From Protopterus annectens (lineage: Eukaryota; Chordata; Ceratodontiformes; Protopteridae), in contig NC_056732.1 of NCBI RefSeq assembly GCF_019279795.1, positions 179,726,629-179,790,628 of the forward strand: a stretch of 64,000 nt of DNA, read 5' to 3'. The position numbers and the translations under genes were made by a program. Numbering within the stretch: the first letter of the stretch is position 1; each line of letters begins with the position of its first letter. Shown here piece after piece: positions 31,860 to 41,699 of the stretch. Below the pieces are notes generated by a model. That model did not search any database, was not told the DNA's origin, and saw only the letters and a list, made by a program, of their open reading frames with translations.

Positions 31860-34260
31860 CCTAGTGCCTATACAAGCCTAGCCATAACAATTCCCTGGAC
31901 CCCTGTCTAGCAAGGCAACTGCCGTGATCCCCGGGGTGAATTTCTCATATCCCATCCAATCGTCAAGTTTCCTTTTGAAGAGCGCCAAGGAGGTACTCTG
32001 CTTGACATGTATAGGCAATCTTTTCCAGAGTATGGGTAGTCTCTGGGTCAGGAACCTCTCTCTCCAGCATGTTTTATTCATTGTGATGACAAGGTTTAGA
32101 TCCCTGGAGTGTGTGGCTCTGAAGGATTGGGATTTCTTTAAGTGGAGCATGTCCAACAACACAGGGTTTGACATGGCCTTGTATGTTAAGCAGAGATCGC
32201 CTCACAGTAGACGATATGCCACAAGAGTATAGCTGGAGTTTCTTTAGACAGTCAGTATAGGGCACCTACTTTAGGCCTGTGATTATTTTAGTGAGGTACT
32301 TCTGCGACCTTTCCAGCTGTTGCAGATGTCTTGAAGTATATACCAAATGGGGCATTGTACTCTATTAATGGGTCTGAGGGATGAGTACAGTGGGACAATG
32401 ACCTTTTTTCTGGATGAAAAGCCCTTAGTGATGAGGTGTGCCACATAGGATTTCCTGACTGTTGTGGCGATGTGGTTACCGAAGGGGAGACCACTGTCCA
32501 CCTGTGTCCCACAGTCTCTCATCACACTGTGTTTAGTGTACTGCCACTTATGTGGTAATTCATGGGTACATGTTTTTTTCCAAAGGGGATAACTATACAT
32601 TTCTTGGCATCAAGCTTGAGCCCATGGCTCTGGCACCAAGCATCTGTTTCTGTAAAGCCCTTTTGTACAATATCCACATAATTTGGGGATTCAATAATGG
32701 CTCCCAGTTTGCAGTCATCTGCAAACTGAGTCCCTTTGTGTTGGCCTGTACTTCAGAGAAGTAGATGCCAAACAAGAGCTGTCCCAGGACTGAACCCTGA
32801 GGTACTCCACTTATCACTTTGTCTGGAGCTGGAGTTGGAGTCTGCTATTTTTACAGTCTGGGTTCTGACAGTAAGCCAGTTGGCAAACCATAGACTGACA
32901 TAGGGATTTATGCCCATCTTAGTAAGTTTATCTAGGATTCCAGAGTGGGGGATGGTGTCAAAGGCCTTGGCGAGGTCCAGATAGGCTGTGTGGACCGCCT
33001 TATCCTTGTCCACTATCAAGAGGAAAGGCTGAGACATTAGGATCAAGAACAAAGATGTCAATTAAAGTAAATGTAAAAACTTTATACTGCCCTGAGGTAA
33101 AGACACCTAGAGCAAATCTGTGGTAGTAATATAGAAGGCAAGTTAAGCGGCTGATGGACTTGAAAGGATGAGGTTTTACCCTGAAAAAGCTGGCATTGCC
33201 ATTAGCCTAAAGTCTTTCTAACCCCCAAGTCCACGGTCTCAGAGAAAAAAAAAGCTATTGATGATATGGGTGCACCGACTGACAATATCTTAACAATGAC
33301 ATGGCAAGTGTTAAAACAAAAATCCTTATGAATACAAAATGGCAATAAATCTATGAGAAGGTGATTGTCTAGCCTGGCTGCCACACCCGTTTTACAAGGC
33401 TACAGTAAAAATGTAATTTTATTTTTTTACTCCAGTACTAAAAAGTTTTGAAAAATATACAAGTTTGCAAGAATGAATTCAAAACATTTTGTACTGTAAC
33501 AGACAAATACTGAAACCTGGCTCCATGTTGCACAGGCATGTAAGCCCTTACTGCATTCCAGGCAACTGGAGTTCAATAAATAGTCCTGACACTGAAGGAG
33601 CCAGGCATGAAGGGAGAAGAATGAAGCATGCACCACACTCACTTCTCCCAGGTAGGGAAGTGGGCACTGTGAAACTCACTGTGAAGGCAATGTGATTTCT
33701 CTGGTAGAGACTGAGGAAATAATGATCGGTGCTTGTTGCGAGGTGCTGCTTGCTGGTAATATCCCTTGTAGACGTGAGGGACAACTAGTATGGGCAGCCC
33801 ACTTCATGTCCCCTTTTCAGTGTCAAGTTGGCACGTGAAGGTAAATGTAGAGCCAAGACAACTCCTCAGATCACTTCTGATGACCATTTAAATGATGACC
33901 CAGCCTGGTAGACACTCACTCCAGTGATGGAACTAAATGGGCTGAATGGCCTGGAAGGGGGGGGGGGTGATGGTCAATATCTATTGCTTCAGTAATGCTA
34001 AAAAATCAACCAGGTTAAGTAGGCAGGATATGCCCTTAACAAATCTGCATTGGCATGAATTGTGATTCTGTAGGTTACTCATGTTCTTATTAATTCTATA
34101 ATGACCCGTTCAATAGCTCTGCAGATTACCTGTGCACAAGGATGGCACAGTTGCTATTCTCCATCTGTCCAGCAAATAGCCTGTTTGGAGGTGGAAAAAC
34201 TTGTGTGTGCATCTGTGTGTGGGCTTGACAGTGCCTGTTTTAGTCTGGCCAGTAAGCAAC
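31860..34260 (-). mobile_element. CR1/L2-like LINE fragment, split by another insertion
   Basis: A non-LTR retrotransposon RT on the minus strand: NSCQCRFVKGISCLLNLVDF near 33990-34080 (compare SQHGFRKGRSCLTNLLEF), AYLDLAKAFDTIPHSGILDK near 32960 (palm A), ISGVPQGSVLGQLLFGIYFS near 32790 (motif B), and a 3' piece LPILWKRLPIHVKQSTSLAL near 31990, typical of the CR1/L2 C-terminus (LWN.LP..V..A.SL..FK..LD). The first two motifs are separated by about 900 bp (33065-33960) that does not belong to RT. The 5' end is truncated. Confidence 0.8.
33065..33960. other. About 900 bp of unknown sequence splitting the LINE RT
   Basis: The LINE reading LVDFL.. stops near 33970 and ..VDKDKAVHTAYLD resumes near 33060, positions normally separated by about ten residues. 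The intervening DNA shows no coding similarity, and I could not define terminal repeats. A poly-G run lies at 33958-33967. Confidence 0.5.
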
Positions 34261-34399
34261 CTGCTATGTTATACGGCCTCATAGCAGCAGTGTTCTTGAC
34301 CTTGAGACAGTGCCTTCAGGACTTGTTCAAGGGAGACTGGGGATTGGGGTGGTGGGCAGAAATGTGGGTATGAAACCTGGGAATGCAGAAAGGGAGGGA

Positions 34400-34990
34400 G
34401 GTTGAAGTTAGTGGAGGATATGCATAGAGGAACCTCCCCTTCCAAGGAAAACACAATGTCTATTGTCTAAGCCTGCAGGCACGGCATTTGAACAGAATCG
34501 AAAAAAAAACAGCCCGAGTGGTCTGTTGTGTGTAGAGATAAAAAGATCTATATGGAGTATCCCACTGATGGACTATTTCTGGAGTACATCACTGGTGGAC
34601 ACTGTCTATTCTACATCTGCTCAAAAGATTTGATACTGTGTTCCTTCTGATGAAATTCACACAGCCTGAAGAAAAGATATTGTGTTGAACTGCTGTGTTT
34701 TAAGGAATCAAAGATAGTCTGTAGAGGCAGTAATACTCTGTGCCTCCCTGCTTATCTTTCATATAACGATGGTGGTGTTTATGTAACAGCAAGGCCATGA
34801 AGTCTAGCGATAACATACAGATTGAAGGCTAAGATAAGTGCTTTCATTTCCTTTATGTTTACATGGTCCTCCCTTTCTTAGTCTGATGTCCTTGGAATAT
34901 AAGCTCACCACAAAGGAAATGAAGCATCCATGAGCAATTCTTGGCAAGGGGAAGAGCCAGACAGGGCATTCCTGGGTTGAGTGAAATCTA
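34400..34990 (-). pseudogene. DIRS RNase H remnant (E5)
   Basis: The DNA around 34740-34800 (gcctccctgcttatctttcatataacgatggtggtgttt) aligns with gcctccctgtttgttgatgtaccacatgactgtggtgttgt, which encodes TDNTTVMWYINKQGG in E4. The block at 34370-34450 aligns with the YAFPPLPL coding region. No open frame remains. Confidence 0.65.
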
Positions 34991-34996
34991 GTTTAT

Positions 34997-35457
34997 CTAC
35001 CATAGACATTCCTTCTTGATGAAGGGCAAGAGAGGAATTAGGAAGGTTAACAGGTGGCGATGTTTGGTGCAAATGGACTTGAGGTAACCCTGAATCTTCA
35101 AGTGAACTCTAGTATAAGGCATCTCTGGAATTACTGATGCCATGTATCCAAGGGCTCTCAAGGGAAGGCTGTGAAAGTAGTCGGAGAGGAAGACAGCTTT
35201 TCCTTCAGACATGGTTGTCATTGGCAGAATACCGAGTCTACATCCTAGGAAAATCCAATCTTTGGATGGACTTAAGCAAGACTTCTTTAAATTTAGAGTG
35301 AACCCCAGACTGCTCAGAAAATTCACATAAAAAATACCCAAATCTGTCAGTAGAATCTCTTGGAAAGGAGTCTGAATGACATTATTCTGATAGGGAAACA
35401 TCAGAATTCCTCCAAGTCTTCCAAAAGGTAAAAGCAGAAAACTGAAAGTGATGAGAA
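34997..35457 (-). pseudogene. DIRS RT remnant, C-terminal part (E5)
   Basis: One frame reads SSLGFTLNLKKSCLSPSKDW, IFLGCRLGILPM, LRALGYMASVIPEMPYTRVH and LTFLIPLLPFIKKECLW. These match ALGYTVNMKKSRLVPSQ, TFLGAELDT, LQALGYMASCIILIPHARLH and PLIPCLKQEFLWW of E6/E4. The catalytic box is degenerate (FPYQNN). The upstream part of the same RT continues at 41058, the other side of E6. Confidence 0.8.
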
Positions 35458-35869
35458 AGTACAGTTTTGTACCTACCATAAATGTAGATGTCTGAGAGGT
35501 ATGCATCTGCAGTCCTAACATATGGGTTGTCCTGCCTCAGGCAGCCCTTCGGTCGGCCGGATTCCAAAGTCTGGGTCTGGCCTCGGCTGATGTCGCACTT
35601 CACCCGACGTCATAGCTGCTGTGTATTGGGTATAAAGGCATCAGCCGACGCCATTTTCCTCAGTGTTTCTTGCCCCAGATGCCAGGTGCCCTCTAGGAAG
35701 GCTAAATTTGGATAAATGCAAATGTTTCCAAACAGTAGAGAGCAAACAATATAAGAATGTATATACATATATACAAACAAATAAACCATAATAGATTACC
35801 CCAGCTAGCTACAAGATGGGTAAATACCCTAGGAGTACCACAGAGGGGAAGGAGGGCGGGTAATCCTGA

Positions 35870-35965
35870 CTGCAGATGCATACCTCTTGGACATCTACAT
35901 TTATGGTAGGTACAAAACTGTACTATGTCCTTCAAGGATGCATCTGCAGTCCTAACATATGGGTA
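35870..35965. repeat. E6 internal complementary region
   Basis: Reads ..ggtacaaaactgtact then atgtccttcaaggatgcatc.., with the junction at 35924/35925, matching both termini of E6. Confidence 0.92.
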
Positions 35966-35996
35966 GAATACCATAGCCAGACTGGGGGAGGAGGTA

Positions 35997-37100
35997 CTAA
36001 GATAATGATAGTGTAGTTAAGATCCCTTGCAAAACAGCAGTTGCAAAACCTGCTCGGGATCTGGAGTACAAAGGTAGATTGTAATGCTTGGCAAATGTAT
36101 GCACGGAGCTCCAAGTAGCAGCGTCTAAAATGTGTTTGGTAGCCACTCCTCGTAGGAAAGCTGTAGTAGTGGCTGTAGCCCTTGTGGAGTGAGGTCTGAT
36201 GTTTTCTGGAGTTGTCTTTCCATGAAAAGAGTAGCAAAATCTAATGCAATTTCCTATCCATTTTGAGATTGTCTGTTTTGAAATTGCTTTTCCTTGCATT
36301 CCTGTTGCATATGCTACCAGAAGCTGGTCAGTTTTTCTGTTGGTCTTAGTTCTGTCCAGATAGTAGCGTAATTGCCTGTGCACATCCAAGGTATGTAGTA
36401 GTCTTTCCCCCCTGTTCTGTGGGTTGGGGAAGAATGTTGGTAAGTGAATTGCTTGGTTCAATGAAACTCTGGAGACCACTTTTGGCATAAAAGTAGGGTT
36501 AGTTCTCAAGGACACTCTATCCTGATGGAAGATAAGGAAAGGCTGTACTGCCATTAATGCCTGTAATTCAGAAACCCTTCTTGCTGAAGTGATTGCAAGC
36601 AGGAAAGCAGTTTTCCAAGATAAGAACTGTAATTCTGCTGTTGCTGCTGGTTCAAAAGGGGAAGTGTTAACTTTTCCAGCACAAAGTTAAGGTCCCATGT
36701 AGGCAAAGGTGGCTTCCTTGGAGGCTTTACATTTTTAATTCCTCTCAGAAACTGCCTGAGTAGAGGATGAGAGAAGACTGGAGGATCCATGTTGTATTCT
36801 GCTGAAATTGCTGATGCATGAATCTTAATGGAGGAGTAAGACAGGCCATTGTGGAAAAGTTCTGCTAAGTATTCCAGGATGTTGGCTATGTTTGCTAATG
36901 ATACATTTCCTCCTTTTGCTGCACTCCAAATGAGGTATCTTTTCCATTTGGCTGAATAAGTCTTCCTTGTGGAGGGTCTGCGAGCCTCCAGGATAATGTC
37001 TTTAACCCTCTGAGATAAATCTGGGTTATTTTGTTTTATGTAATATTCCAAGCAGCTAGCTGTAGTGTTTTCAAGTTTGGATGTAGGATCTTGTAGTTGT
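35997..37100 (-). pseudogene. DIRS tyrosine recombinase (E6), one frame break
   Basis: N-terminal part (to about 36655): DLSQRVKDIILEARRPSTRK, KWKRYLIWSAAKGGN, SSIKIHASAISAEYNMDPPV and PLPTWDLNFVLEKLTLP; a frame break follows. The arginine box (SARRVSELQ) is encoded around 36560-36600. The part at 35997-36554 is open: MAVQPFLIFHQDRVSLRTNP, LLHTLDVHRQLRYYLDRTKT, KAISKQTISKWIGNCIRFCY, IRPHSTRATATTTAFLRGVA (HxxR) and HTFAKHYNLPLYSRSRAGFA with the terminal tyrosine region. It is the most complete YR C-terminus in the window. The frame preceding YR is open back to 38842 across RNase H and RT. Confidence 0.9.
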
Positions 37101-37960
37101 TCTGTGTTAGAAGTAAAGGACATAGAGGTAGAGGCCATGCGTGTGTCCGAGACATACTCCTCAGTAGCGGGTACCAATGCTGCCTCGGCCAGTCTGGAGC
37201 TATCAGGATTATCCTTGGGTGATCTTCTTTGATCTTCAGTAGGACTTTGTGCATCAAAGGAAGAGGTGGGAATGCATATGCTGTCAGTTTTTCCCAACTG
37301 AAGGATAGGGAGCCCACCTTCCAAGCAAGCGGGTGGTATGTCCTTGTGCAGAATTTCCTCAATTGGTGGTTGTGCGGGGATGCGAACAGGTCTATTTCTG
37401 GTAGTCCCCATTTCTTTGTAATGGTTTTGAAGATGTCTGGATGCAGCATCCATTCGTGGGCATCCGTGGTAGTTCTGCTTAAGGTGTCTGCTAGTGAATT
37501 TTCTTTTCCTGGCACAAATTTGGCCTGGAGTTGAAAGTTGAGGTTCAGGGCCACGTTCCACAGGTCCATTGCCATCCGGCATAGAGGATATGAGTGTGTA
37601 CCTCCCTGTTTGTTGATATACCACATGACTGTGGTGTTGTCCGTCCTTATCAGCAAGTGACCCTGTTGAAGAAAAGGTCTGAATGTCTGGATTGCATGCT
37701 TCACTGCCAGCATCTCCTTTTGATTTATGTGCAGATTCAGCTGGTCTTGTGTCCATAGGCCTTGTATACATTTGTCCACCATGTGTGCCCCCCAGCCTAG
37801 GTCTGAGGCGTCCGTGGTGATGGTCTGGCTTGGATGAGGTTTGTGGAAAGGCAGTCCTCTGTTTAACTGACAGGCCTGAGCCCACCACAGGAATTCTTGC
37901 TTCAGGCATGGAATTATTGGAATCTGGGCTTCTAGACTGTGCTTGTGTTGAGACCATACA
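37036..37960 (-). CDS. DIRS RNase H (E6)
   Basis: The frame at 37036-37782 is open: LNLHINQKEMLAVKHAIQTF (catalytic glutamate), LLIRTDNTTVMWYINKQGGT (aspartate), FVPGKENSLADTLSRTTTDA, AHEWMLHPDIFKTITKKWGL, PEIDLFASPHNHQL and YAFPPLPLMHKVLLKIKEDH. The first metal-binding segment (TTDASDLGW) lies just upstream near 37790-37820, in a neighbouring frame because of a break before MVDKCIQGLW. Confidence 0.8.
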
Positions 37961-37971
37961 TTCCTTAGGTA

Positions 37972-39033
37972 TCATTGCAACTTTCTCATATGCAGCCTGG
38001 CATGCGGAATCAATATTATGCAGGATGCCATGTAACCCAGGGCTTGCAGGACTTTCCTTGCTGTAAGCTGGGTCTGTGTTGTTAATGCCATGAAATAGAG
38101 TGGTAGTTGCTTTTGTTTTTCTTCTGTGAGAAATGCCATCTGATTTGATGTGTCCAGTTCTGCACCCAAGAATGTTATCCTTTGGGATGGTACCAGCCTT
38201 GACTTTTTCATGTTGACTGTGTATCCCAGGGCTTGCAGCAGTTGTATAACCTTTTCCAAATTTTTTGTTAATTTGGTCTTGCTGTCCGCTTGTATTAGGC
38301 AGCCGTCCAGGTATGGGTAAATCTGAATTCCCTGAAGCCTGCAATGAGCAATTACTGATGCCAGGCATTTCGTGAATACTCTGGGCGCAGTAGATAAGCC
38401 AAAGGGCAATGCTGAGAATTGATAATGCTCTGATCCTGCAAGAAATCTGAGGTATCTTCTGCAATCTGGTCGTATAGGGACGTGCAGGTATGCCTCCTTG
38501 AGATCTAGAGTCACCAGCCAAGACTCCTTGCCCAGCATGGGAAGAAGTTGCTGTAGGGTCAGCATTTTGAATTTTGGAACAATGAGATATGTGTTCAGAG
38601 CGGACAGGTCGAGAATAGGCCTCCATTGATTTTCTTTCCTTGGTACCAGGAAAAGTCTGGAGTAGAATCCTTGCCCTTGTTCCATTGGCGGTACCTTTTC
38701 TATAGCTCTCATCCTTAGTAGGTGGTTGATTTGTCTTCGAGCGTTTGTCTTTTGGTTTGGTGGTAGGTTTGGCATTCCTCTCTTTTTTGGTAGAGTGTGG
38801 AAATGAAACCTGTAGCCTTTGTCTATTGTCTGTAAAATCCATTTGTCTCCTGTAATGTAATGCCAGTTTACGGAAAATAAGGCTAGCTTTCCGCCCAAGG
38901 GTGCTTCCAGTTGTTCCCTGGTAGGCGGTATCAGAACCAAGTCATTGTGTCTGTCCTGTGGAAGTGGTTGTAGCTGAATCTGTGGCAGTACTTCTCTGGT
39001 TGTTAGGCTGCCACTGACGTCCCCTGTAGGCAC
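37972..39033 (-). CDS. DIRS reverse transcriptase (E6), open but with YLDG
   Basis: A continuous 353-codon frame covers the whole RT: APLGGKLALFSVNWHYITGD, GQGFYSRLFLVPRKENQWRP, ILDLSALNTYLIVPKFKMLT, VTLDLKEAYLHVPIRPDCRR, HYQFSALPFGLSTAPRVFTK, IQIYPYLDGCLIQAD, NMKKSRLVPSQRITFLGAEL and LTARKVLQALGYMASCIILI. The catalytic YLDD reads YLDG (GGC at about 38308), so the second aspartate is missing and the enzyme should be dead although the frame is open. It starts inside the end of gag, overlapping it by about 90 bp as in other DIRS elements. Confidence 0.9.
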   Translation of the reverse strand: MPTGDVSGSLTTREVLPQIQLQPLPQDRHNDLVLIPPTREQLEAPLGGKLALFSVNWHYITGDKWILQTIDKGYRFHFHTLPKKRGMPNLPPNQKTNARRQINHLLRMRAIEKVPPMEQGQGFYSRLFLVPRKENQWRPILDLSALNTYLIVPKFKMLTLQQLLPMLGKESWLVTLDLKEAYLHVPIRPDCRRYLRFLAGSEHYQFSALPFGLSTAPRVFTKCLASVIAHCRLQGIQIYPYLDGCLIQADSKTKLTKNLEKVIQLLQALGYTVNMKKSRLVPSQRITFLGAELDTSNQMAFLTEEKQKQLPLYFMALTTQTQLTARKVLQALGYMASCIILIPHARLHMRKLQ

Positions 39034-40752
39034 CTCTGGATTGACCTCTGCCTCTTGGGCGCCTATTTCTGCCTCTCTGTGCTCTGGAGGTGTCTGGAAA
39101 GGACCAATTCTTCGAAGGCCAATTTCTACTAAACCTCGGAGGTTGGACCTGTAAGAAATCCTTGACTGTTTGGACAGATTTTGATTTTTCTTCCACCTTC
39201 TTTAGCACTTGCTGTGCAGGGGAGCCAAACAAACTTTGCTTCTCCATAGGAGCATCTAGGAGCTTTGACTTAACATGGTCTGGTAAGGATTGCTCTTTTA
39301 ACCAGGCATGCCTTCTAATCACTGTTCCAGTCATAGCTGATCTAAAGGAAGCCTCCAGTGCATCATAGCCACATTTTAAGGAATGATTACTGACCTGCTG
39401 AGTGTTATGTACCAAATCCTGAAGGGACTTACGGTCTATTGGTTCAGGAGAGGACAGTTTTTTATTTAGCTGGTCTAACAAAACTTCCTGATACTGAATC
39501 ATGTGAAATTGACAGTTTAAGGCCCTGGCCGAAAGAGTAGCAGAAGTAACTTTTTTACCCCATCTCTCTAATGCTCTAGATTCTCTTTCAGAGGAGAGGG
39601 GGTTTTTGGCAGAGGCAGCTGCTACAGCTTTGGGGCCCTGTGAAATGGTTTCAGGATCTGCAATAGGAGCCTTATACAAGTGGAAGTGTGTGTCCGGGAC
39701 CCTGTAATATCGGTCGGGCTTGGCAGGGGCCGGAGGGAGAGAGACAGGGGCAGTACAGGCATCATTATATGCATCATCAACAACTGTTAGTACTGGAGGA
39801 ATGGCTAAAGGCCTATGCTGTGGTAAATGTAAAAAGGTCCTTAGCCTTTTCCTAGAATCTGAAAAATCCTGGCCCTGCCATTGAAAATGCTCTCTCATAG
39901 CACGTAAGGTTTCCCCAAAAGAAAATTCTTCAGGAGGAGAGGCAGAAGGAATGGAGTCTTCTGCATCGGAATCCTCATAAGGAGAATATGGGCCTTCTGG
40001 AGGGTCTGAGTTTTCTGAGTCATCCGAGGAATAGTCTGTAGAAACAGGATCTGGGGGCTCAGTCCTAGGCCTCTTCTCTGGAGGGGGTTGAGAGGCCCTG
40101 TCTGGGTGAGGTTGGGATCCCCTGATCAAAGAGATGAGATCCTCAGCCAGGCTGAGCATTTGGGAACTAGAGGTAGGCCTGTGTGAGGGGGTTTTAGCAG
40201 GCAAGGCCTTATAAGATTTAGCTGCTTTAGCCCTAGAAAAAGCCTTGATAGACATAGATGCAGGGGGCCTAGCAGCTCCACGTGCAGGAGTAGATATGTC
40301 TAAAGGAATAGTATCTGATAAGTCCTGGGAGCCTGCCACAGCAGGGGGAATTTCAGTAGCAGATTCAGCCATGCTCTGTGAGGCCTTGGCAATCGGAGGC
40401 ATGCTTTCGGCCGAAGGAAGAACCGAGGACTCTGTTTCAGCCGAAACTGAGACACTCGCGGTTGGCTTAACCGTGGTTTCGGCCGAAACCGCGAGTGTCG
40501 GTCATTTTCCTTACGCTTTTTAGCTAATTGTGAAGTCGGAGTCTCCGACGGCATTTTGTAAGCAAAAGCGGGACCAAAAAACTTCTCTGCAAACTCCGAC
40601 CGACGTCTAAGTGTCCGTCGGTTGAAGGAAGCACAGGCTAGACAAGCTGATACGTCGTGGTCTGGGCCTAAGCAAGGAAGGCAGTAAGAGTGGAAATCCT
40701 TATGAAGTATTGGTTTCCCACAAGTTAAACAATTATTTACTTTTTCTGACAT
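38942..40752 (-). pseudogene. DIRS gag (E6), one frame break
   Basis: From the ATG at 40752: MSEKVNNCLTCGKPILHKDF, then SYCLPCLGPDHDVSACLACA (zinc-binding C/H array) and FNRRTLRRRSEFAEKFFGPA. Near 40480 a 7-base loss relative to E4 shifts the frame. The second part (38942-40402) is 486 codons open: acidic SPYEDSDAEDSIPSA, GETLRAMREHFQWQGQDFSD, RKRLRTFLHLPQHRPLAIPP, LERWGKKVTSATLSARALNC, HVKSKLLDAPMEKQSLFGSP and an RGR-rich tail (RGRNRRPRGRGQSRGAYRGR). Confidence 0.88.
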
Positions 40753-40906
40753 CGGCTGAGGCAAGAGAGTCCCCAACGGGGTACTTAGCTTTTTAGAAGT
40801 CTTCGGTAGTAAAAATCTCTGGATCTGACCGACCGGCACTTGCGAACAGCTTCTGCTTCGGGCACCACGCGGCAAGAAAGACTGAGGAAAATGGCGTCGG
40901 CTGATG

Positions 40907-40914
40907 CCTTTATA
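40907..40914 (-). promoter_or_regulatory. TATA box in the right terminal repeat (E6)
   Basis: TATAAAGG on the minus strand, about 155 bp upstream of the gag ATG, in the same context as in E4. The left terminal repeat has the mirror copy (gggtataaaggcatcagcc at about 35630) on the plus strand, pointing inward. Confidence 0.65.
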
Positions 40915-41057
40915 CCCAATACACAGCAGCTATGACGTCGGGTGAAGTGCGACATCAGCCGAGGCCAGACCCAGACTTTGGAATCCGGCCGACCGAAGGG
41001 CTGCCTGACGCAGGACAACCCATATGTTAGGACTGCAGATGCATCCTTGAAGGACAT

Positions 41058-41320
41058 CATGCACAAAACCTTAAGAACTGCCTGCATGTTGGATGAATAA
41101 GAATGTGAAGAGATGCATGCTTTAAATCCAATGTCACCAAAAAGGTTTGTAGAAGTATCATTGGAAGCAAAGACTGCAAAAGTCAACATCTTGAAACTGA
41201 GTTTTGAGTAAGGTATCCAGAAATCAAAGGTCCAAAATAGGTCTCCAAATAAACATTCTTGAGTAAATTCTTCTTTCTAGATGTGGGGGCACAAAGTACA
41301 TTTGCCCTTGAGTGAAGGGG
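41058..41320 (-). pseudogene. DIRS RT remnant, N-terminal part (E5)
   Basis: Just beyond E6 the minus strand encodes KFLRFCA (compare RYLRFLAG), the segment that precedes HYQFSALPFG on the other side of E6. Around 41170-41260 it encodes a decayed LDL..LNT..FKMLTF. This confirms that E5 was split by E6. Confidence 0.7.
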
Positions 41321-41699
41321 TCTCAAAGAAGGAGAATCTGGCTAGGAGGCTGTGAAAACCTTGAGAGGTGAGCAGGAACAAGCCACAACTTTTTTTTTTT
41401 TTTTTTGAAGTCCTTCTGGTTGATGGATAGAACTCCATTATCTTGCGTTATGGACTGCCAGGCTGGGAAAGAGACAGCATTTGAGACAGAGGAACCAGGA
41501 ATGGCCAAGGTGGTGGAGGTGGGGGGGGGGGGTGTGACTGAGGCAGAGTATGATTTGTCAGGAAAGCAGGACTTAGGACACTTGGAATCCTATTTTTCCT
41601 GTAACTTCTTTTTGTTAGAACTTTTACCCTTTTAAGGAGTTTCTTCCCACATGAATAACGGGACCAGCCTTGGATGTGTCATTTCTTTGAAACTTGGGT

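Larger units (their letters stand above)
35458..41057 (-). mobile_element. DIRS element E6, young, 5,600 bp, both ends defined
   Basis: Left end agtacagttttgtacc, right end gcatccttgaaggacat, verified by its internal complementary region (35870-35965). Terminal repeats are nearly identical to those of E4. Minus-strand gag, RT, RNase H, YR. Inserted into the RT of E5; rejoining the flanks (..gatgagaa|catgca..) restores the continuity of E5. Most domains are open, but gag has a frame break, RT has YLDG and YR has one frame break. Confidence 0.95.

Noticed and set aside
38084..38842. The RT-overlapping part of the 762-codon frame in E6 as a separate protein
   Set aside because: It lies antiphase to well-conserved RT motifs and resembles no family. 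I report it only as an overlap question.
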